DNA of 64,000 nt from SAR116 cluster bacterium AG-355-O21. Its GTDB lineage: Bacteria > Pseudomonadota > Alphaproteobacteria > Thalassobaculales > Thalassobaculaceae. This document shows positions 54,173 through 63,600 of this stretch, one piece after another. The position numbers were made by a program, and so were the translations under genes. The notes under the pieces were generated by a model. It searched no databases, had not been told where the DNA came from, and saw only the letters and a program-made list of their open reading frames with translations. Positions within the stretch are counted from its first letter, which is position 1. Every line of letters starts with the position of its first letter. The stretch is from assembly GCA_003280605.1 (NCBI GenBank), contig QCEM01000002.1:1-64000 (forward strand), given 5' to 3'.

Positions 54173-54915
54173 TAATCAGAATCATAAAGCGCACTTTCGC
54201 GGCTGAGCGCCTCCTCGCTTGCCAGACCAATTGAGGGCCCAACAAGCACAATTGCCGTGCGGGTGATCTCAGTCGACGCCGCTTCAGCCTCAATCGTCGA
54301 TAGCCGCCCGCGCAGGATCACTTGATCAGGCCAACTGGCGCGCGCAACTACCGCAACCGGACAATCTGGACCGTAAAAAGGGCTCAGCCGTTGGACGATT
54401 TCGGCAAGCCTGTGGACAGCCAGATGGATCGCCAAAGTGGCCCCGGAAATTGCGAAATTTTCCAGACTTTCCTCTGCCGGCATCGGCGACGCCCGGCCTG
54501 ACAAGCGGGTCAAAACGAGGCTTTGGGCAACGGCAGGCAAGGTCAATTCCTGACCCAATGCGGCGGCGGCGGCGGCAATTGCCGGCACACCAGGCGTCAG
54601 GGTATAGGCGATGCCATGGGTTTTGAGGCGCTGAATTTGCTCGGCAACCGCGCTCCACATGGCCAGGTCTCCTGAATGCAGGCGGGCAATATCTTTACCG
54701 GCCTGTTCAGCGGCGATGAATTCGGCCTCGATATCGTCCAAGGACAGCGGCGCAGTGTTGACCAGCCGAGTACCATCCGGGCAATGCGCCAAAACCTCAG
54801 GTGGCACAATGGATCCGGCGTAAAGACAAATTGCTGATTGGGCCAACAGGTCGCGGCCACGCAAGGTGATTAAATCGGCGGCGCCGGGGCCGGCCCCAAT
54901 GAAATGCACGGTCAT
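54142..54915 (-). CDS. cobM: Precorrin-4 C11-methyltransferase
   Basis: Methylates C11 of precorrin-4 to precorrin-5. It has 257 residues of the class III SAM-dependent tetrapyrrole methylase fold: '[18 protein letters not shown]', '[17 protein letters not shown]', '[19 protein letters not shown]', '[20 protein letters not shown]' and '[15 protein letters not shown]'. The ATG overlaps the cobE stop (ATGA). The 3' end is antisense to the cbiD end. Confidence 0.94.
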   Translation of the reverse strand: MTVHFIGAGPGAADLITLRGRDLLAQSAICLYAGSIVPPEVLAHCPDGTRLVNTAPLSLDDIEAEFIAAEQAGKDIARLHSGDLAMWSAVAEQIQRLKTHGIAYTLTPGVPAIAAAAAALGQELTLPAVAQSLVLTRLSGRASPMPAEESLENFAISGATLAIHLAVHRLAEIVQRLSPFYGPDCPVAVVARASWPDQVILRGRLSTIEAEAASTEITRTAIVLVGPSIGLASEEALSRESALYDSDYQRRFRGRAP

Positions 54916-55295
54916 GGCTGCCTCCCGTCATGGGCTAAAGCGCAGCTGACGGCGCCCAAACTGCGTTTCGGCCCAAGCAAGCTGGCGGCATCGCCGACGG
55001 CCGCCAAGGCCGCAGCCTCCGCGACCGATGGCAAACCATGGGCGGCAAGAACCCGCGGCGACGGGCTAAGGCAGCGCTTGGCGGCGTGATCAAGTGCCGC
55101 CGGGGCCGGGAATGTCAGCGGCAATGCCAATGCCTGCGCTGCTTGGCGCAGCGGTGGGCTATCCTTGGCAGCGACCGTGGCAAGCGCCTGCAGGTCTGTT
55201 GCCGACAGCTGGTGGAACCTTAAACAAGCCTTTATGGCAGCGACAATAGCAGCACAATCTGCCTGTTGACTGAAGCCGACGCCAAGGCAGATCAT
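54912..55295 (-). CDS. cobE: CobE, cobalamin synthesis protein similar to the CbiG C-terminal domain
   Basis: 127 residues from the ATG at 55295. '[20 protein letters not shown]', '[20 protein letters not shown]' and a C-terminal '[16 protein letters not shown]' fit the CobE/CbiG_C family. CobE is needed for aerobic cobalamin synthesis in Pseudomonas, with an unresolved role; CbiG opens the ring-A lactone in the anaerobic route. Only the C-terminal-type domain is present here. The ATG overlaps the cobL stop (ATGA) and its stop overlaps the cobM ATG, so translation is probably coupled. Longer frames to 55340 exist. Confidence 0.87.
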   Translation of the reverse strand: MICLGVGFSQQADCAAIVAAIKACLRFHQLSATDLQALATVAAKDSPPLRQAAQALALPLTFPAPAALDHAAKRCLSPSPRVLAAHGLPSVAEAAALAAVGDAASLLGPKRSLGAVSCALAHDGRQP

Positions 55296-56551
55296 GGCTT
55301 GCTCCAGGACCATTGGGTGACCGGCATCGCGGCCCGCCAACCGGTTAGCTTGCCGACGGCTTGTGCTTCTGCCAAGGCCAGCCGTAACAACCTGCCGCCA
55401 TGGTTTTTATGGGCGGTGATCAGCTGATTCTCGGTTTCCAAGGTGACCGCATTGACGACCAAACGACCGCCTGCCCGCAGGGCTTTGATGGCGCCGTCGA
55501 TGACAGCCATATTGCTGCCGCCGCCGCCAATGAAGACAGCATCAGGTGGCGGCAAATTTGCATAGGCGGCGGGCGCGGCAGCGGTCATGACGGTCAGGTC
55601 CGGGACCCCTAAGCGCCGGGCGTTCCGGGAAATGCGTGCGGCCCGTTCAGCATGTCGTTCAACGCTGACCGCGTGCATTGATGGGTCTTGCAGCAGCCAC
55701 TCAATGGCAATTGAACCGGCGCCGCCACCGATATCCCACAGCAGTTGACCTGGCAAAGGCTGCAGCGCCGATAGGGTCAGGGCGCGGATGTCGCGCTTGG
55801 TGATCTGGCCATCGTGATCAAACCAGTCATCGGCAATACCGGGGGCCAGCGGCAGGAAATCAGCGGTCGCGTCGGCGGCGATCTCAACGGCGAGTAAATT
55901 GAGCGGATGAATGTCGCGCGGCTGAAAGCTTGCGGCATGACTGCGATGGATTTTTTCGCCGCTGCCGCCAAGGGCTTCAAGCACAGTTAACGTTGTGCCA
56001 CCAAGACCGTGATCGCACAGATAAGCGGCCATCGCCGCAGGCCCCTGGCTGTCAGAGGTCAGCACCAAAAGTTTTCTGCCGGGTTGCAAATAGCGCCTGA
56101 CATGGGCGACATCGCGGCCATGTAACGACAGGGTCGTGACCTCGGCCAATGGCCAAGCCAATCTGCTGGCGGCCAGACTAAACGCCGACGGCATCGGCAG
56201 AACCTGCATTTCGTCGGCGGCAAAAACCCGGCTCAGTGTTGCGCCGACGCCGTGCAGCATCGGATCACCGGAGGCAAGTACACAAACTGCTTCGCCGCGG
56301 ACCGCACGGACAGCCGCCAAAGTGCTGTCAAACGGTGTTGGCCACGGTTGTGCTTGGGCGGTGATCAGCGGCGCTGCCAGGGCCAGGTGACGGCTCCCGC
56401 CAAAGACCAGATCAGCACCTGAAATAGCTGCTTTGGCCTGCTCGCTTAAGCCGTCGATACCATCTTCGCCAATGCCAACAACAGTCAGCCATTTTGCGGC
56501 CGGCATTTTTGCGGTTGGCGTGACCGTGGGTTTATTCGTAAAAACAGTCAT
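55292..56551 (-). CDS. cobL: Precorrin-6Y C5,15-methyltransferase (decarboxylating), CbiE-CbiT fusion
   Basis: Methylates C5 and C15 and removes the acetate of ring C. The 419 residues are the two-domain aerobic form: an N-terminal CbiE-like methylase (about 18-215; 'WLTVVGIGEDGIDGLSEQAK', 'VLASGDPMLHGVGATL') and a C-terminal CbiT-like domain (about 225-410; 'LWDIGGGAGSIAIEWLL', 'AVSVERHAERAARISRNA', 'VFIGGGGSN'). An ATG at 56551 overlaps the divergent cobK start; MPAAKWLTVV at 56506 is a shorter alternative nearer the family's start, and no clear ribosome binding site decides. Confidence 0.94.
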   Translation of the reverse strand: MTVFTNKPTVTPTAKMPAAKWLTVVGIGEDGIDGLSEQAKAAISGADLVFGGSRHLALAAPLITAQAQPWPTPFDSTLAAVRAVRGEAVCVLASGDPMLHGVGATLSRVFAADEMQVLPMPSAFSLAASRLAWPLAEVTTLSLHGRDVAHVRRYLQPGRKLLVLTSDSQGPAAMAAYLCDHGLGGTTLTVLEALGGSGEKIHRSHAASFQPRDIHPLNLLAVEIAADATADFLPLAPGIADDWFDHDGQITKRDIRALTLSALQPLPGQLLWDIGGGAGSIAIEWLLQDPSMHAVSVERHAERAARISRNARRLGVPDLTVMTAAAPAAYANLPPPDAVFIGGGGSNMAVIDGAIKALRAGGRLVVNAVTLETENQLITAHKNHGGRLLRLALAEAQAVGKLTGWRAAMPVTQWSWSKP

Positions 56552-57344
56552 GAGCCATCATATCCTGATTTTGGGCGGTACCACAGAGGCCCGCTTGCTG
56601 GCCGGTAAACTGGCGAACAACCCGGCCTTGACCGTCACCTTGTCGCTTGCCGGTCGAACCCGGCGGCCACTGCCGCAGCCCGCGCCGACCCGCAGCGGTG
56701 GCTTTGGTGGCGTGCCTGGACTGATCCGCTACCTTCACGATCATCAAATCGACCTGTTGATTGATGCGACGCATCCCTTCGCCCAGCAAATGTCGGAACA
56801 TGCAGCGGCGGCGGCGCAGGCCGCAGGCTTGCCGCATCTGGCGATCCGCCGGCCACCATGGCAGCCTGCCGCTGATGACGACTGGCGGATGGTCGATGAC
56901 TTGGCTGCGGCACTGCGCCAGATTGGACCCAGCCCGCAGCGGATTTTTGTCGCCTTTGGTCGTCAGGAATTGACGCCGCTGTTGGTCGCGCCGCAGCATC
57001 ACTATCTGGTCCGCAGTGTTGACCCGGTGAAGCCGCCGCTGGCACTGCCGAAGATCGATTATCTGCTTGGTCGGGGGCCGTTTAAGGTTGCCGCCGAGGC
57101 GGCATTGCTGCGGGATCACGGCGTGCAGCTGATAATTGCCAAAAATAGTGGCGGCGCAGCCACCAGTGCCAAATTGCATGCCGCCCGCGCCCTTGGTTTG
57201 CCATGTTATCTGATCAGACGGCCGCCCCTGCCGGCGGTTGATCAAGTGCCGACGGTGGCGGCCGCACAGCGGTCGATTGCTCACTGGCTGTCCTCCGGTG
57301 ACCTGCCGTCAGATGCCAACTTGGCAGCGCTGCGGGGGGAATAG
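56550..57344 (+). CDS. cobK: Precorrin-6A reductase
   Basis: NADPH-dependent reduction of precorrin-6A. It has 264 residues from the ATG at 56550. 'HHILILGGTTEARLLAGKLA' at the N-terminus, 'LIDATHPFAQQMSEHAAAAA', 'VFVAFGRQELTPLL'-type strand (read as 'IFVAFGRQELTPLLVAP') and 'VQLIIAKNSGGAATSAKLHA' match CobK/CbiJ. It is the only plus-strand gene between cobL and cobJ. Its start codon overlaps the first possible cobL start, and its 3' end overlaps the cobJ end by 64 bases. Confidence 0.93.
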   Translation: MSHHILILGGTTEARLLAGKLANNPALTVTLSLAGRTRRPLPQPAPTRSGGFGGVPGLIRYLHDHQIDLLIDATHPFAQQMSEHAAAAAQAAGLPHLAIRRPPWQPAADDDWRMVDDLAAALRQIGPSPQRIFVAFGRQELTPLLVAPQHHYLVRSVDPVKPPLALPKIDYLLGRGPFKVAAEAALLRDHGVQLIIAKNSGGAATSAKLHAARALGLPCYLIRRPPLPAVDQVPTVAAAQRSIAHWLSSGDLPSDANLAALRGE

Positions 57345-58072
57345 ACCAACGGCGATTGCCCCGGTCGGTCAATCTTCCGTGTCTCGGCCGAGCCGATAAT
57401 CACACAGGTTGCCATATCTGCGCTGATAGTTTCGGCGGCGGCCAATGTGGTGACCGTGATCTGCTCATCAGGGCGGCCGGCGGCGCGCCCGAATATGACC
57501 AGTGTTTGTGCCGGCAGATGCGTTGCCAAAAGCCGAAAAGCGGCAGACAATTGCCATGGCCTGGCGCGGCTGACGGGATTATACAGCGCGATCACCAAAC
57601 CAGCGCCGGCGGCGGCCCGCAGGCGGCGCTCGATCAGCGCCCAAGGCTTTAAATTATCGGACAGTGAAAGGGCGCAGAAGTCATGTCCCAAAGGGGCGCC
57701 AATGCGGGCCGCAACAGCCAGCATCGCGGTCACGCCCGGGACAAACACCAGGTCTAACGCCCGCCATTCCGGGGGGCCATTTTCAAGCGCCTCGCAGACC
57801 GCCGCCGCCATCGCAAAGACTCCCGGGTCACCGCCGGAGATCATGGCCACATGTTGGCCGCTTGCGGCCAGTTTTAGCGCGTCTTCAGCACGCGAAAGTT
57901 CGACCCGATTGTCGGATGCATGGCGGGTTTGATGGGCGCTTTCCGGTACCCGCGCCAGATAGCTTTGATAGCCAAATAAAGCCCCGGCAGCGGCAATTTC
58001 TTGGCTCGCCTCAGCGGTCCATTGGTTTGGGTTCCCTGGACCAATGCCGATCACCGCAAGCCGGCCGGTCAT
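57281..58072 (-). CDS. cobJ: Precorrin-3B C17-methyltransferase
   Basis: Ring contraction and C17 methylation of precorrin-3B to precorrin-4. It has 263 residues: 'LAVIGIGPGNPNQWTAEASQ', 'LFGYQSYLARV', 'MISGGDPGVFAMAAAVCEAL', 'GVTAMLAVAARIGAPLGHDF', 'VIALYNPVSRARPWQL'. The ATG overlaps the cobI stop (ATGA). Confidence 0.95.
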   Translation of the reverse strand: MTGRLAVIGIGPGNPNQWTAEASQEIAAAGALFGYQSYLARVPESAHQTRHASDNRVELSRAEDALKLAASGQHVAMISGGDPGVFAMAAAVCEALENGPPEWRALDLVFVPGVTAMLAVAARIGAPLGHDFCALSLSDNLKPWALIERRLRAAAGAGLVIALYNPVSRARPWQLSAAFRLLATHLPAQTLVIFGRAAGRPDEQITVTTLAAAETISADMATCVIIGSAETRKIDRPGQSPLVYSPRSAAKLASDGRSPEDSQ

Positions 58073-58806
58073 GATCGTGCCTGCCAGCCGGCGACCAGGA
58101 TGAGGGCAAAATAGGGTGCGTGGTCGTCAGCTTTGTCGGCGACCGCCTGAAAGTGACCGTCAGCCATTGTGCCACGTTCCACATAGGTGGCCTGATCAAG
58201 CTTGCCGCTGGCAAGCAGCGCCCGCCGGACTTTCGGCAAATGTCGACCAAGCTTCATAATGACGGCGGCATCGCTGGCGGCTAGGCGGTCGATCAATTCT
58301 GCTTCCGGCAAAGTGGCAGGCAAGACGGTGACAATGTCATCACCCTGGCAAATCGGCACCCCTGCTAACGACCAACAACCTGACATGGCGGTGACACCGG
58401 CGATCACCTCGCAGGCAAAGCGGTCGGCCAAGCGATGATGCAGATGCATGTACGAGCCAAAGAACAAAGGGTCGCCTTCGCTGAGTACGGCAACCGAGTG
58501 TCCGGCCTGCAAATAGCTGGCGATTCGCGCCGCCGAATCATCAAAAAACCCACTGATGGCGGCGCGGTATGCAGGGCTATGACGATCTAATTCGGTGGTC
58601 ACGGGATACAGCAAAGGCAGCTCGGTAACATCCTCGGCGAAAAGCTCGGCGGCAATCTGGTGGGCATGGCTGTGGTTGCCGCGTTTGGCGAAATAAGCGA
58701 TCACATCTGCCGCCGCGATGATACGGGCCGCTTTACGGGTGAGTAATTCAGGATCACCTGGGCCGGTGCCAACGCCATAAAGAACCCCCTCCTGTCTGTC
58801 GCTCAT
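58069..58806 (-). CDS. cobI: Precorrin-2 C20-methyltransferase
   Basis: Methylates C20 of precorrin-2. It has 245 residues: 'LYGVGTGPGDPELLTRKAAR', 'YFAKRGNHSHAH', 'AVLSEGDPLFFGSYMHLHHR', 'GVTAMSGCWSLAGVPICQGD' and 'VIMKLGRHLPKVRRAL' are the CobI/CbiL blocks. It begins two bases after the cobH stop. Confidence 0.95.
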   Translation of the reverse strand: MSDRQEGVLYGVGTGPGDPELLTRKAARIIAAADVIAYFAKRGNHSHAHQIAAELFAEDVTELPLLYPVTTELDRHSPAYRAAISGFFDDSAARIASYLQAGHSVAVLSEGDPLFFGSYMHLHHRLADRFACEVIAGVTAMSGCWSLAGVPICQGDDIVTVLPATLPEAELIDRLAASDAAVIMKLGRHLPKVRRALLASGKLDQATYVERGTMADGHFQAVADKADDHAPYFALILVAGWQARS

Positions 58807-58808
58807 GA

Positions 58809-59444
58809 CTAAATTCCTTGTTTGGCAAGGGCATTAATGGCTGCTGCGGTGATCGCACTGCCGCCCATTCGGCCGCGAACAATCGCCCATGGGATATCCC
58901 CTGCCGCCCCGGCAGCTAGGGCATCTTTTGATTCCGCAGCGCCGACAAAACCAACCGGCATGCCAATTATTGCGGCCGGTCGGGGGGCGCCATCGGCGAG
59001 CATATCAAGCAGATGAAACAGTGCCGTCGGTGCATTGCCAATGGCGACCACGGCACCGTCAAGATGTGGTCGCCATAGCTCCAGCGCGGCAGCCGAACGG
59101 GTGGTGCCGAGCGTGGCTGCCAAGTCGGGCGTGCGCTCATCGCGCAGGGTACAGATCACTGCGTTATCGGCAGGCAGCCGGGCACGGGTAACGCCGCGGG
59201 CAACCATTTCTGCATCACAGATAATCGGCGCTCCGGCCGCCAACGCGCTGCGGGCCGCACCGACAAAGCCGGTGCTGAAGTTAAAAAATTGTGCCGCCGA
59301 AACCACGCCGCAGGCGTGGATCATGCGCACCGCCACATCGGCTTCGGCGTCGCTGAATGCCGACAGGTCAGCTTCAGCCCGAATGATGGCAAAGGATTGC
59401 GCATAAATGGCGCTTCCGTCACGCTCATATTGATAGCCGCTCAC
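58809..59444 (-). CDS. cobH: Precorrin-8X methylmutase
   Basis: Moves the methyl group from C11 to C12, giving hydrogenobyrinic acid. It has 211 residues from GTG at 59444. 'QSFAIIRAEADLSAFSDAE', the catalytic histidine in 'AVRMIHACGVVSAAQF', 'GAPIICDAEMVARGVTRARL' and 'AIIGMPVGFVGAAESKDAL' match CobH/CbiC. The GTG overlaps the cobG stop (GTGA) and has GGAG six bases before it; the TTG at 59465 is less likely. Confidence 0.94.
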   Translation of the reverse strand: MSGYQYERDGSAIYAQSFAIIRAEADLSAFSDAEADVAVRMIHACGVVSAAQFFNFSTGFVGAARSALAAGAPIICDAEMVARGVTRARLPADNAVICTLRDERTPDLAATLGTTRSAAALELWRPHLDGAVVAIGNAPTALFHLLDMLADGAPRPAAIIGMPVGFVGAAESKDALAAGAAGDIPWAIVRGRMGGSAITAAAINALAKQGI

Positions 59445-60676
59445 ATGATTCTCCGATCGCTGCAAGCGTTTCTCAACGCTGTCTCTAACAGGCTATTCAA
59501 GCTGTCTGGTAAAGCTTTTGCCGTGCCACCGGTAATTGTGACGCCTGCCGCATGACCCAGAATCTCGGCATCAAATTGTGCTGGTCTAGCACAGGCTTTG
59601 GCGCAGCCGCTGACATGAATGCGGGCGCTTTGATTTAAGCTGTCGGCGATGGTTTGGGCGACCGCTTGGGTATCCATATGGGCTTGTGCGCACCCTGGTG
59701 CGCCAACACAGATTTGCAATTGTTGGCGGCGATCATCATCGCCGACAATGAAACCGAAGCGGCCGGCCATCTCAATCAGCCGCTCGACCTGGTCTGCTGC
59801 AAGCGGTTCGATAACCAATTTTTTACCGGCGGCGGGGTGCATCCTGAGGTCACCGAAAACCGCCAATTGGGTGCTCAGCTGGCGTAAGCTTTTGCTATCC
59901 AACGCCCCAAAGGCAGGCTGCAGGACGACCGCCCAAGCCGCATCTGGCAAGGCCAGGGGGCCAAGCGATGTTGGCGTCATGGGCGGCATTGTCGACGTTT
60001 TCACAGGCACCAGGCCAGCGGTTGCCAAGGCCCTGAAATCGTCGGTATCTAAATCGCGGCCGCGTGCGTGCGGGCCGCGTGCCGCAATGCATGTCAACAG
60101 TTTGAGCGCAACCGGCAGCGCCGCTTCATCGCTGACCTGACCGATGATTTTGCCGCGCCGGCGATTACCGCCAACGCTGACCTGCCAACCGCCGGCATTT
60201 TTGCATAAACGCAGATCCGCGATCAGGTCAGCCAGCGTAAATGGGCTGTCGCCCTCAATCACGATACTGGTTTTTGCAGCCAATCGGTGGCCCAGATCGG
60301 CGCTGACAATGGCGCTGTGTAAATGTTCAGCAAGGGTGGTGATTGCCGACCGGCCTGAGTGATCGGTGTTGCTGAGGGGTGGGCAATCAATTGCCGGTCC
60401 CGCAGCTATTTTGATATCGGCGGCAGTGATCGCCGTCGCCAATGGTAGTACGCTGTTTGCCTGCAGGCCGCGAATTTGGATATTGCCGCGGCTGCTGATT
60501 TCAAGACGGCCATTGCCATGGGCCTGTGCAGCTGACGCCAAGGCCAGCCATTGGCCGCCAGATAGCCCACTCGGCAGCGGCTTTAGGCGCACCAAAAGGC
60601 CATCCCCTGTGGCCATCGGTGCAGCTAAGCTGGGGCAGGCATTGCGGATCATGTCTGGGCGTGCGGCGGCGCTCAT
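59441..60676 (-). CDS. cobG: Precorrin-3B synthase (oxygen-dependent, CobG)
   Basis: Oxygen-dependent hydroxylation and lactone formation on precorrin-3A, the mark of the aerobic route. It has 411 residues of the nitrite/sulfite-reductase-like fold: N-terminal ferredoxin-like half ('GDGLLVRLKPLPSGLSGGQW', 'RLEISSRGNIQIRGLQ'), second half, and the Fe-S/haem-ligand cysteines in 'ICVGAPGCAQAHMDT' and 'HVSGCAKACARP'. All four conserved cysteine positions appear present. The ATG overlaps the cobN stop (ATGA). Confidence 0.93.
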   Translation of the reverse strand: MSAAARPDMIRNACPSLAAPMATGDGLLVRLKPLPSGLSGGQWLALASAAQAHGNGRLEISSRGNIQIRGLQANSVLPLATAITAADIKIAAGPAIDCPPLSNTDHSGRSAITTLAEHLHSAIVSADLGHRLAAKTSIVIEGDSPFTLADLIADLRLCKNAGGWQVSVGGNRRRGKIIGQVSDEAALPVALKLLTCIAARGPHARGRDLDTDDFRALATAGLVPVKTSTMPPMTPTSLGPLALPDAAWAVVLQPAFGALDSKSLRQLSTQLAVFGDLRMHPAAGKKLVIEPLAADQVERLIEMAGRFGFIVGDDDRRQQLQICVGAPGCAQAHMDTQAVAQTIADSLNQSARIHVSGCAKACARPAQFDAEILGHAAGVTITGGTAKALPDSLNSLLETALRNACSDRRIM

Positions 60677-63600
60677 CGGCGGTCCACCAAGGCTTGGGCA
60701 TGGGCCCCGAAATAAGCTAATTCAGCGTCAATACTGTTGCGTAACGGATGCCAAAGGCCGCGTCGACGGGCGTCGCTTAAACGTTTGGCAATGCTGCGGG
60801 CGGCTTCCGGGTTCTCGGCCAAAATGAAGTCCCGTACGGTCGGCGCAGCAACATAGGCGTCATGTAGGGCGCCGATCAAATGATCGGGGACCGCAGGGGT
60901 GGTCTCAGCAAAGGCCACTAAGCGATCAACGGTTTCGGCAAAATCACCGGCACCGCGCGGACCGTGGCGCATTTGTCCGGCGATGTAGCGCGGGTTAATC
61001 GCCCGTCCCTTAACCACCCGTCGCAAACTCTCAATCAGGGCGCGGGCTTTCGGGCGCTTGGGATCACTGGTATCCAGGGTGACCAAATCGGCATTGTTTC
61101 CAAGCCGCGCCGCCGCCGCCGCAAAACCGCCGATGAAGGCCACATCGGCTGTCCCTTCAAGCAAATCGCGGCTGCCGTCGTCGCTGGTATGGACCAACAA
61201 GTCAGCGGCGGCAACGCGCGCCGAAAAAGCTCCTGGCACGGCGATGCCGCTGCCGTCCGTGTCATCGTCAAAAGCATGCGAGCTGGCGGCAAGATAGGCA
61301 TCACCAAGTTCGCTCTGGTCTTGCCATTGCCCTGATTGCAGCAATTCTTCGGTGCCGCTGCCAAAACTTCCCGGACTGGAGCCGAAAATTCGTCGTGGCA
61401 CGCCGCCCTCTCGGTCGGCATCGGCGGCCAAAGGGTTTTCATGGCCTTCATGATGGCGTCCTGCAACTGCCGCCGTCGCGGCCGATAACAGGCTGATCTG
61501 AGCTGCAAACATATCTCGGAAAAGCCCGGATATGCGCCATGTCACATCAATCCGCGGGCGGCCAATAAGCGCCGGTGGCAGCACTTCGATGCCACTCACC
61601 CGGCCACTATCGTTCTGCCATTGCGGCCGGCAGCCCATCAACCATAAGCCTTGGGCAATTTCTTCACCGGCGCTGCGCAGGCTGGCGCTGCCCCATAAAT
61701 CAATCACCAAAGAGCGCGGCCATTGGCCATGTTCTTGTAGGTAAAACCGCAAAACTTCGTCAGCTGCTTGCTGGCCCAGATCCGCAGCTGTCGGGGTCGG
61801 CAAGGCGCGCGGGTCAATGGTGAACAGATTACGGCCTGTGGGCAGAACATCTAAGCGCCCGCCCAAGGGTGACCCGGCCGGCCCTGGAGCGACAAATTTG
61901 CCGTCAAGCGCGGTCAGCAGCCCAGCCTTTTCATGATCGGCGCTGGCCATCCGCGCGGCATTGTCATCATTGGCGCTGTGCCGGCCAAAAATGTGTTGCC
62001 CATCTTTGAAGGCGAAATCCTTTAAATCGCAAAGCCAAGCGTCGATCTGTTTGAGGGCTGTATCTGCATCGGCACCGGCGGCAACACCGGCGACGCGGTC
62101 CAGGCCTGTTTCGGCGGCTTTGACTTGAATCAATTTGGCGAGCCGCTGGCGGCGGCGGCTATCCAGCCCATCAGCCTGGACAAATTCATCGACCAAACGG
62201 TCCAATTCAGCTTCTGCCTGATTAAGACCGGCCGTCAGCATCGGCGGCGGCAAGTGACCGATGGTTTGGGCGGCAATCCGGCGTTTTGCTTGTGCCGCCT
62301 CACCAGGATTATTGACGATGAACGGGTAAATCACCGGTACGGCACCAAGCACGCGCTCCGGAAAACAGTTGGCTGACAATGCCACGGCTTTACCGGGTAA
62401 CCACTCAAAGGTGCCATGGGCACCGACATGGATCACCGCATGACAGGCCAAATCTTGCTGCAACCAATGTCCGAAGGCCAACAGTTCATGGCGCGGTGGC
62501 AGGCTTGGGTCATGGTAGTCGGCGCGGCGATCGTCGGCACGCCCACGATCAGGTGCCAAGGCGACGGTCACTTTGCCGAAACGATGGTGGCGAAAGTCTA
62601 TGGCGGCCTCATCGGCGCGGCCCCAGGCATTGATGACGCTGCTGCGCACGCTGGCTGGCAGGGTTTTAAACGCTTGCGACCAGGCGCCGGCAGGCAGTGC
62701 CGGTTTCGGATGGTGCAACAGATCCAGCAGCGCCCGCGGGCTGTCGGGACAATCGCTGACGGTGTAACCGGCACCGGCAAGGTCGGCCAGGATGGCCAGC
62801 ACCGACTGCGGAACATCAAGGCCAACAGCGTAACCTGTTCGGCCATCGGCACCGGGATAATCGGGAATAATGAGCAAAATATTACGCTCTTTCGGCGGTG
62901 TGCTTTGCAGCTTTAAAATAGCTTGTAGGCGGGCGACCACCTGGCCAATTCGGCCATGGTCAGGGCAATTTCGGGGCGGCGCAAATTGTAACGGACCGGC
63001 GTCAACGCCCGATAATGCCGGTCCGTCCTCACCAAGATCACCGTCGACGCCCTTGAAAGACAGAACACCGGCGGCAATACGGCCATCCAGTTCCGGTAAA
63101 ACCACATGCATGGCCAAATCAGCGACCCCCAAACCACGATCGCTATCCCGCCATGCCGTCGCCGGTGTGGTGGCGATCATGGCTTGCAGAACAGGCTTAC
63201 CGATTTCGCTGAAAACCGGTGCTGCGGCAGTATCTAAGCTGGCGGCGAACGCTGTTGTGGTTATGATGGCGGCGACATTAAAATGCGCTGCTGTGGCCGC
63301 AACAAAAGCCATCGCAGTGCTGTCTTTTAAGGTTGGCACAAAGATTGGTAAGCCGAAAATGCCTGCTTCTGCCAACGCTATGAGCAGGGCATCAATCGGC
63401 GCCTGATCATTGGCCAACAGGATCGAACGGTAAAAGATAATCGGTACCACAGGCGTATCGAGGCCGATTTTAGCTGCCATCTCGGCACGGTCGATGATGC
63501 CGTCAGCGGTGTGGTAGAGGCCCATTTTGGGGACGCTAAGAGCCGCCTTGGGAACAGTTTCGCTGCCTGCCAGCGCTGCCAGACGACCCAGCATGATGGC

